From Mansonella perstans (taxonomy: Eukaryota; Nematoda; Chromadorea; Rhabditida; Onchocercidae): a stretch of 64,000 nucleotides of DNA. The number at the start of each line of letters is the position of its first letter. Within the stretch, counting starts at the first letter, position 1. The translations under genes and the position numbers were made by a program. Under the pieces are notes generated by a model. The model ran no database searches, was not told where the DNA came from, and was given only the letters and a program-made list of their open reading frames with translations. The stretch covers positions 1 through 64,000 of the forward strand of contig JBAMDO010000580.1 of NCBI GenBank assembly GCA_037074765.1, read 5' to 3'. Below, in pieces: positions 55,501 to 64,000 of the stretch.

Positions 55501-55647
55501 CTGGCTCGAGTAATTGCAACGGTAGCGAGGTTTACACATGAACAAGTGAATGCAGTGGTGGCAAAAGAGGAGCAACGGAATTATGGTTGGGTTGGAGGTA
55601 CCGTGCAGGGTTTCATCTCTTCCGCTACAAATCTGTCCTCTCGCTAA
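43568..55647 (+). CDS. GRIP-domain golgin, golgin-245/GOLGA4 type
   Basis: Thirty-five exons, all with matching phases, encode about 1514 residues of almost continuous coiled coil. Such golgins sit on the trans-Golgi network through a C-terminal GRIP domain bound by ARL1 and capture incoming vesicles with the N terminus. The N terminus MFKGLKSKLEDEAKKLQ matches the vesicle-capture start of golgin-245. A serine-rich linker and the conserved segment at about 160-234 follow (YKDKYRRLIQMYNELVRENE, then TQDKALDRIGKLREKNREL). The middle is Glu/Lys/Gln/Leu heptads. The GRIP domain is at about 1445-1492 (EYLRNVLYRYMNERE, then LARVIATVARFTHEQVNAVV). Exons 1-3 are 43568-43672, 43747-43878 and 43934-44043; the last three are 54890-54949, 55174-55236 and 55498-55647. 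The exon 28 donor (53706) and exon 32 donor (54749) were chosen by phase. Vertebrate golgin-245 is longer, about 2200 residues. Confidence 0.93.
48622..48718. repeat. Short tandem repeat inside a golgin intron
   Basis: Repeated atctgcaaatcaaaaatgca plus aattttacatttt units, about 2.5 copies, within the intron between exons 15 and 16. Confidence 0.85.
49588..49651. repeat. 34-bp tandem duplication at the exon 18 to 19 intron
   Basis: Two copies of a 34-bp unit containing aagatcagatattttcattt lie just inside the intron. Confidence 0.9.
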
Positions 55648-58364
55648 AGCCTTTTCAAAGTTTTGCTTCGATTACTTCGATTATTTGTTTAATTTTTAAA
55701 ATTTACTTTTTACTGGTTGTATTCCTAACTTTTCAGTTTGTCGGCATGTCTTTTTTCCATTTTTCTCATTTTACATCTTAAAATATGGCGAATCACAGCC
55801 AATAGATGTAATTAGGATTGTCATGAATAGTAATTTTCTTTTGGTGTAGCTTTTTGGTCATTTTGATCCAAATTTTTTCTTTACTATGGTGCTGGGAAAT
55901 CTTATAATTCTAGTCTGTTCAAGAAGCTCGGATAACGACTACGTGAAACTTCTTTATTATTATTTCTGAGTGCTTAAGTACATTTTTGCTCCAATATGAA
56001 CGCTATGCTGAATTCCCGTTTTCTGAAAATTCAAAAAAACTTAGTTTTTTGATTCAAAATATTTATATAGCGCAGATATCACTCTTCCATAATTTTTTTA
56101 TTGCCTCTTTCTCCATCAACAGCTAGATATGCTGGGTTATCATATTTTTTTCGGGTTTCTTCAAAAATTTTAACTCTACAATTTTTCAGCTTCTTCATTT
56201 TTTTTAAGATAATTTTCTCCTTCTCCTTCCTTTAATATTAATAGCTATTTTGAGTGTACTTTCCAGAATAATGATTTCTAGTCTGAGTCAATTCTGTGAC
56301 TTTCTCTTTTCTTCTTTACTAATTAGTGAACTGTCAAAAGAGAAAAATGAAAGTTGCAGAAGTTATTGATCTTTCATATCTTTGTGATGGATAAATCATT
56401 TCATAGTTCTTCCTGTATTTCGAACTTCTTTTTTAAGACTTCCAATTCTTGTTTTTCAATTTTTCGAACAATCAAGATTTTTTATTTGTCCAGAAGAAAT
56501 GTGATGTTTGTCAAAGTGGTATCTAATTTGTGATATCATTCTTTTAAAACCGTTGCGAATATAAACTGTGATTTTTTGAGGTTATTTCAAGTTATGAATG
56601 CTTTTATAGATTATTTCTTATTTAATTTTATTGTGCATTTCATTTTGCATATCACTTATGACTTTATTCATGTTATTATCACTGTCATGAGCTCATCGAT
56701 ATACTCATGGTATATTTCTAAGCCCAGTGCTATTAATTAAATGATTCCAAAAATAATACCTAGATGAAGTTTTTTTATTTCCTAATTGCCAATGATAAAT
56801 AGTAAGATACTTTCATTCCGTTGTTTTTTGTACGCTTGAAATAATTTTGAAGTCTAGTTTACTTTTCATCTAATTACAGCGGTATCACATGTGCCGAAAT
56901 GCTACCAGATCGATCTTTGATTTGTTAAATTGGAAATAACAGGTAGCAAAATTAATTTCATATTTTTAGAAAGATTAAGTATTATTTTTGGTGGATCATC
57001 ATTTTCAGAAGAATGTTAATATAGCTGATATTATAAAGTATATATCATAATCTGTTTATTGTATATCTCTGAAACTGCTCTAATGATGACACTGACTATA
57101 TATATATTACTGAAACATTCAAGAATTGAAATATCATTTTGATTTTGATGATTAACAATCACTTATCTGTCAAAAATTTTTCAAATTTATATTATTGTTG
57201 GCATTTCTTCAGTTTTTGGGACAAATATTCAGTGGTACGAGAAAATTATTATGATTAACTTCGTGAATATGACTAACTAAGTGCCATAATTTTTTTTCGT
57301 TTCTCTATTCATATTCTTTTTGAAATCCTTTCATTTTGAAAATGACCGAATTCCATGTTGAAATTCTTTTTGCTTTACGTAAAGATTTCAACTTCTAAGC
57401 ATCTTTCTTTGATCAGTGTACTAATTACGCCATTGTTTTATACATGTTTCTGAGTAGAAACTGGATATTAGTATCCATTAGAATAAGCATCATATAACGT
57501 ATGAGAAGGATACGATATCATTTATTATTAACATTCGAATGGTGCTTTGATTATTGGTTATAGAAAGTCGATTTCAGTATTAAGTTGTTTAAAACGGAAA
57601 GATTTGTGATGAATCTATTCAAAGTGGTGTTGAAGGTGCTCTGAATTTGTCGTAAGAATCTTCCGGTAATTAATTTGTTTATATATCTATTTCTTGATGG
57701 TTATTTATGATATATGTAATTTGTCAGTATATTAATTGATAGTATTCTCTTAGTGCTATGCTACTGTTGACATTAAATTGAATTCCTTCTCACATGAATT
57801 TGGATTCACAGAAATGACAAAGAGTGTTTTTTTTTCGGAAGATTATTACAAATTAATCCATAATAAGTGCAAATAATAGATATTGAATGTGGCTGTTTTT
57901 ATGTATTCGTAAGAATGAATACAAGTTGGAATTCAAATTGATTTCAATAAAATTGCTTCAAGTTTTGAAAATACAGTAACTTTATGCTATCTGCACAATT
58001 TATGATTGCAGCCAATGTTGCTACTTATTCGTTCATTTCTTGAATAGATAAGTCTTTGCAAAGTTTCTTATGGTAGGATTTGCTTGTGATCATTATCAGT
58101 GTGTTTATTATTTGATTGCATCAAATGAGAAATTAGTATAGTTCGTTTTAAGGCTTACCATTTAAAGAGTTTTTTGCTAGTTTCTATTGTTACAGCTGTG
58201 CTCTCAAAATAAGATGACCTAGATTTGACGATATTGAAATACTGACATTTCAGACAGTTGAAGCATTGAAGCTACCACGAATTATTACGCGGAATATATA
58301 TTTATTTCCCAAAAAAGTTTTTTTTTTTTTTTTTGGAATTGAGTTGGTTCGGTAAATCAGTAAG
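55648..58364. other. 2.7-kb gap between golgin and METTL18 genes
   Basis: No gene recognised. On the minus strand, 56.5-56.0 kb is purine-rich and gives Lys/Glu-rich reading stretches (for example LEVLKKKFEIQEEL), broken by stops and frame changes. The last bases before METTL18 hold a long poly-T run (about 58318-58334). Confidence 0.5.
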
Positions 58365-60972
58365 ATGAAAAAGAATGCTGCTGACGTGAAAGAAGGTGTG
58401 CAGTATGTTGAACTATTATCAGGACATCGCTTGTACTATATCGATCAGGTCACACTGGACAGAAATATGAAAGAACAAGGATATCAAGATGATCTAGTAT
58501 TGAAGCAGATCGCTTATTCTGACCGTACCATTGGTATCTATGAAGGTAAGTTGCGACATTGCTCTGACTTGTGAATAACAATTGCTTTGAATTTTGCTTC
58601 ACTTGCTCAATAGTTTTCTATGAAAATTTTAAAGAGTTATGTGTCCTTAAAATTAAAATTAAAAAATTAGCTTTTTTATATAACGCTAATATAAGCTTTT
58701 ATATAATCTCAAACTGTTATTGCTAGTTCGTATCGAATTTGGTGGATCCATTTCTCAAATATTATGTTTATGTTTGTAGGTGGATTTAAAGTGTGGGAAT
58801 GCGCTATTGATCTGTGCGAATACATAGATCATGTTCTGGAACCACACATTTTGAGAGACAAGAAGATTCTCGAGGTGGCTTACCAGCATATTTTGTTAAG
58901 AGTTTTATTATTTCACATTTATCTTTTGTAGTTAATATAAACATTTTAGATTGGGTGCGGTGCTGGATTACCATCAATTTTAGCATTGCAGAAAGGTGCT
59001 AAGGAAGTCGTTTTGCAGGATTATGTAAGTTCCACATAATTAGTAATGCACCTCATTTAGAAATAACTGCACATTACATAATAGTATTTAGTTGTTATAT
59101 TTTATAGAATGATGTTGTTGTCAGTTGCTTTACAAAGAATAATTTCACGGTCAATAATCTAAACCTGGAGAATTGCCGATTTTACGGCTGTGACTGGACT
59201 ATGCTACGGCAAAAAATAAATGGTCAGAAGTAAGCGCAGATTTTTTTTTTATATTAGGGTCATTGATATTTACGCTAAATGAAAGTGTAGCAGTGTCAAT
59301 AAGATATGAATTCAGGTGTATTTCGATATGTGATGTTGCTTCACCTTGAACTAACCAGTACTTGATATAATGGTTTTTGATTTTTTGAAACGAACTATCA
59401 TAACTTCCAAATATAGTAAAGTAGTTCATTGGTTTTTAAAAAAGTAGAATTATGATAATTTTATTATCACTAAACTCCAAAATTTCACATTCTGACCACA
59501 AATTTGAATTCAGAAGTTTGATACAGAAAAGAAAAGAACGGTGATAAAAGTTGTTGTAAGGGAGGGAAAAAGAAAAGAACGGTGATAAAAGTTGTTGTAA
59601 GGGAAGGAAAAAAAATTAAGTCGAAAATGGAAATAGAAGATAAATTCAGAAGTTAATTTCAAATAATATTTTATCTACATCATCTTTGATTGTTTCGATA
59701 AGTTTGTGGTGGAGTCTGTGCAGTATAATGTATACCCCGTATAGATTAGATACAGAAATGGTCGTACAAGGTAGTTCGCCATTGATGATGTTTTGGGGAA
59801 GATTGTCAATTATTTCTAACTGCAGAGAATAGTAATTGTCTAACAGTATGTGATTCTTGATCATTATTTATGTTCTGACGAATGGGAATTGTGAGCGTAA
59901 CATTTGCAAATTCGACGCAAACTTGTCGGAACGTTCAAGTTACCGGAGTAAAAAGAAGGGAATTTCCAGCCAGCTTTATGTTGGATAATTACTGACATTC
60001 TGGTGACTTGAACCAATGTTTGCAACTTTTCTGAATTTTATTGCGTTTAAATATATCTAATTGTCATCAGCATTGTCTTTTTGAATCAACTCCAAGGATA
60101 ATAAGCTTGCATATTGCAAAGAAAGATGTGATCGTAGCAGCAGCTTTACCAATTATTAGTAGTATTGTGCGAACTGGCGAATTCCCCTCTGTTTTTTTAT
60201 TTTTTTGGGTGGACTTGAAAAATACAATTTGAAAAGATTGATAAAAATAACTCTGTGGTACCGAATCTAAGAGCTATTTTGTTCCGAACGACAGCATTGC
60301 TTTTTGAAAAATGGGAATAATATGATATTCCTTGGGAAATGTTTGTTTTCTCTATTCGAAATTATCCAGCATGTTATTGTCTGGAAATAATGAAACGGTA
60401 GAGCGCTGATTTTTGTTTATTTTGCCATGCTGATTTATTATATTTATTTCTAGACTTGTTAGTTTTCTCCATTTACTCCAATGAAAGATGATTAAAAATA
60501 TATTTAAGGTTTGATGTTATTTTAACATCTGAGACAATCTACAACGAAGAACATTATGAGATTTTGCATGATTTATTCGATTTTGTCCTTCCGCCCGATG
60601 GATTAATGTAAGTGACTTACTTTTACATTTTCCACCTATTTTCAATTACTGTCACGGAATTTTCATGGAAATTTTGTTCTTTCAGAAATTCTGTTCCTAA
60701 TCTCTTATACTGTTATACCATCTTCTTAACGAGTTACTCAGGCACTCGATTTTTTCCACTTGTAATATGATTTTATTTTTTTTCACTCCTCATAACTACA
60801 AAGTTTCAGTTTGCTAGCAGCAAAAATGTTTTATTTTGGTGTTGGTGGCAATATACCAAGCTTTCTGGAATATGTGAAAACACGTGGCTTATTCGATACA
60901 TATATATGTTCGACTAGTGAAAGCGATATTCCACGAAAGATTATACAGTTAACTCGAAAATTCTGCTCTTGA
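58365..60972 (+). CDS. METTL18-type protein-histidine methyltransferase
   Basis: Six exons (58365-58545, 58780-58874, 58950-59024, 59108-59229, 60509-60607, 60810-60972) give 244 residues. METTL18 uses S-adenosylmethionine to methylate a histidine of ribosomal protein RPL3. Family signatures are GIYEGGFKVWECAIDL, the SAM-binding loop KILEIGCGAGLPS, VVLQDYN at the acidic loop end, FYGCDW, the signature ILTSETIYN, and near the end KMFYFGVGGNIPSF. The human protein is about 370 residues; this one lacks most of its N-terminal extension. A possible spliced-leader acceptor (aaatcag) ends 4 bp before the ATG. Exon 5 uses an unusual acceptor, tttaag. Intron 4 is about 1.3 kb and contains a 41-bp tandem duplication. 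Confidence 0.93.
59531..59612. repeat. 41-bp tandem duplication in METTL18 intron 4
   Basis: Two copies of a 41-bp unit containing gaacggtgataaaagttgtt differ by one base near the end. Confidence 0.92.
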
Positions 60973-63657
60973 TTAGAATTATATCACGTCTATAATTTTG
61001 TAAATAAGCATTTTATCTTTCAAATATAGTTTTCATTTTGGTTTAACTGTCTTGAAGTACTTCGATGTATTACTTCACTTTACTATTCCTCTTTTCAAAA
61101 CATCCATTCTGAGTTTTCTCGGCCAAATATGCCAACTTATCATCAAAACATAATCATCGGTACTCATTTATCACGTTTGACTTTTTCGAGATTCGCGAGT
61201 TGCTATTTTTTGACTCATGATCTCTGTCTCATTCATAATAAGGTATTCAAAATATCTTTTCTATTGTTAAGGAAAATGTTTACTATCATTTCCATATTTT
61301 TGGTTGTTGTTTAGAATAAGTGATAATGCAGATATTCTCTCCACACTGCTATCTCTACTAATCTTCCATATATTTTTCTTGGCGAAAATTGATATATAAC
61401 AGTGTAATGAGATGATTTTAGGAAAAAACATAAATAGAACACTACAGTAACTTTAGGTACACGGGGACAGATGTTGAAATACATTTTTATAGGAGAGCCA
61501 CTGTTGTACTCATCCCTAAACTAACAGTTCTTAATGTAGAGCTGAATTTGCAATATTGTATAATGTGATGCATTCTTTCCCGGATTTAGATGAATGGTTC
61601 AAGAAAAGCTCCACACTGAAGTTAATTTCAAGAACAGTTCATTTGAACAGATCTGATTCAAGAGAATATGTTGGACTGATTTATTATAAGATGTTTGTTC
61701 CATCATTCTATAAGGTTGCTGATTTGTAGGTTGCTGTAAATCAATCTGCCGAATTGTTTTGTTCTTAATAAAACCGATTTGTTCCAAAGATTTTCAATAA
61801 TTAAATTACTACATAGATATTTCTGTAATCTTATCATAAATAAAACATATTCACTCCCTAGTGCTTGTCTAATGTCTTTATATTTCTACAATCGTATTTA
61901 ATATTTTCGTTAAATATATGAGTAACGCTATTGAAATCCATAGTTGAGCAAATGTGAACTATTTTTAACAGATTAATTTTTTTCCCGATATCTGTTCCTT
62001 CTTTTCAGTAATAATGAAAGTTCCCTATCTATTCAGTAAAAAATTCACAGAAAGAAATAAATGTGTTACAATGTAATCATTATTCAGGAAGAAGTACATT
62101 TAAAATCAAATTTAAGAGAATTAAGTTGGAAAAAGATAGAATTGTTCTGAGATAATGATTTGGCAGTCTATTATGATTAGATATTAAGTATTCTTGTTTA
62201 GCTAGGTTCATAAGTTCGTTAATTTTATGGAATACGAATTATATGGATCAGTTTTTCTATTCTGTTATTTTTAAGCATTATTACAGCATTTAAACCTCAC
62301 TTCATTTTTTTTTTTTTTTTTTAATCCTTCTTCCTGGATTTGATTAGAATAAATTTGAAACTAAATCAAACTAGAATAAATACAAATTTTATAAGCATCG
62401 ATATTACATGATGAATTCAGGCTCAAATTCAGAGGAATAGATTGATTAAAGGATTTGGTTAGCTGTCGTGGTGACCATGGATAGCCATAAATGAGCTATC
62501 AGTCAATAGCCATACATAGCTATCAAGCTATCAGTTGCTTCAGCTACTTTATCACTCGATGTCAGTGATATATGATTAGATTGTGATTTTAGTTTGTTAA
62601 TTTGTTCATTCCATACTAACTAACATTGTCTATGTTGTACACACAAAAAGAAACAATTTGTCATACTTTACCAACTTTTTTTAATATTTTGACTCTTTTT
62701 TCTGCAGAAGGATATGAGTTATTTATATTGCTGCCACTTTGAAGAGTATTCTGCTATTCTATCCAAAACTGTTGTATAATAAATAATTATTTTCAAAGCT
62801 TTTTCTCTGGTCAACTTCGATACTGTCGGACATACCAGATAAAGAATAGATGTGACCCTTGGAAGTATTTCTAAACATAGAATATTTAGTATTTGTGGTA
62901 TGAGCAAAGATTTAATTATCAACAGTATACGTGAAAACAGAAATTCGAGCAGGCCAGAAGCTCCTCTATAATAAGCCGTAAATTTATTGCACTTAAGTTT
63001 GGTATTCATAGTTGGTTAGTGCTTCTTATACTCAATCATTTATTATCCCTGCTGTCCCGCAGTTGCAAGGATATTTTATCCATACGATTGAAGACCGATC
63101 CTTCTGCACTGTTCTTTTCAGGAGCTTTTAGTGAGATGAATAGTTATATTAAATAACGTTTATCTGAAGTTTTCTCTTGAGTAATTATTATTAATATAAA
63201 CAGATTTGTATGCCTAACTGTCATTATCATATGAGTGAATTTTATAATACGGTAATATAAAAGGAAAAAAATTAGCACAGAAAGGTCAAGTCTTTTATAT
63301 ATGAGCAAATTGATGTTTTTATTTTTTCCCTCTTGCAAAAGGTTATCTATTTTATGAATGCGAAATATATTTTGATCCGTTGAAAAATCTTGCTATGAAA
63401 TTCAAAATGAGAGGTAGTATTGAGATGTGATATTCGACTTAAAATCTTCAATTTTTATTTAAGAATTCTTTTCAGTCATCTTTCCAGCACTGTTTTTCTA
63501 TTAGAAAGAGAAGGATAAAAAAGTAGAATTGCAAAGTTTTAAATAAAGCAATCAACTACTTTCATGTAATGGTTTATTAACTTAGACAAATTGATTTATA
63601 ATGTCAAGATTAAGAGTGAGAAATTGTGTATGTCCATCTCTTTATAAAAAATTTCAG
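60973..63657. other. 2.7-kb gap before the beta-mannosidase gene
   Basis: No gene recognised. A 96-codon minus-strand frame (62719-63009) with two hydrophobic stretches has no recognisable domain. A poly-T run lies near 62306-62321, and short agctatca repeats lie at 62490-62535. Confidence 0.5.
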
Positions 63658-63948
63658 ATGGAAATGTTATTCATCTTTTCTCTATTACTGATATTTGAAT
63701 TTGATTTTGGAAAGGCGATACACAGTGATAAAAATTTTCATTTGGATGAATTCCAATGGTACTTTCGATCAGCAAATGACTCCATCCAAGGATCAGCTCG
63801 GGTACCAGGAGATATTTATCAAGATTTATTCCTTGCAAACTACATTTCTGAGCCATTGTTTGGAGAGAATGATCAATTATTACGGTGGGTCCCGCGAACG
63901 GACTGGATTTATTACACCACATTTATTATTCCCACAAACTGGAGCAGG
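63658..63948 (+). CDS. Beta-mannosidase, first exon (runs off the window)
   Basis: First exon of a glycoside hydrolase family 2 enzyme that removes terminal beta-mannose in lysosomes. Only 97 residues are inside the window; the exon ends in phase 0 at a strong GTAAGT donor. The protein opens with a signal peptide (MEMLFIFSLLLIFEFDFGKA). The GH2 sugar-binding domain follows, with the pattern typical of beta-mannosidases: FQWYFRSANDSIQGSARVPG, then DIYQDLFLANYISEPLFGEN, then WVPRTDWIYYTTFIIP. The frame is open upstream to an ATG at 63601. I chose 63658 because atttcag directly precedes it, as expected for a spliced-leader or intron acceptor, and because the signal peptide then starts at the first methionine. 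Confidence 0.88.
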
Positions 63949-64000
63949 GTAAGTTAGCAGCTAGAAAATGTATAATATTTCATATCTTGCAAATCATCTT

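Overview
The window reads as nuclear DNA of a nematode, most likely a clade III/filarial-type worm. The evidence is AT-rich sequence, genes cut into many small exons, short T-rich acceptors ending in TTTCAG, likely spliced-leader acceptors next to some start codons, and conserved proteins whose closest recalled matches are nematode or animal orthologues. The organism call is inference. Gene models were built by hand from reading frame, splice sites and phase. All lengths assume those models.

Layout: 1-2.5 kb has no gene I can support, but holds a 35-bp minisatellite (1831-2280). COA5/PET191 lies on the minus strand (2548-3216), back to back with an HP1 chromodomain gene (3670-6293). A long inverted repeat sits at 6966-7154. 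An unrecognised protein gene follows (7586-9325), then the SAP-domain RNA-export factor SARNP (10572-13255). A 6.5-kb gap contains only exon-like fragments. Next come a Ral GTPase with an N-terminal extension (19754-24620) and a TMEM87-type seven-transmembrane Golgi protein (26982-31966). From 32 to 42 kb there is a decayed region: traces of a hAT-like transposase, a possible small secreted-peptide gene on the minus strand (36487-37393) carrying a duplicated ~215-bp module, and an unresolved cluster of exon-like segments (38.7-40.2 kb). The KEOPS subunit Pcc1/LAGE3 (42147-42851) is followed by a 35-exon GRIP-domain golgin of the golgin-245 type (43568-55647), the METTL18 histidine methyltransferase (58365-60972), and the first exon of a lysosomal beta-mannosidase that leaves the window (63658-63948).

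The genes are mostly housekeeping and do not form one pathway. TMEM87 and the golgin both act at the Golgi, and Ral acts in vesicle tethering at the plasma membrane. HP1 and SARNP act in the nucleus, COA5 in mitochondria, and Pcc1 and METTL18 on tRNA and ribosomal protein modification. No mobile island, CRISPR array, rRNA or tRNA was seen. The most novel items are the putative secreted-peptide gene with its duplicated module, the exon mimic in the Ral intron, the long palindrome, and the stop-free intron in TMEM87.
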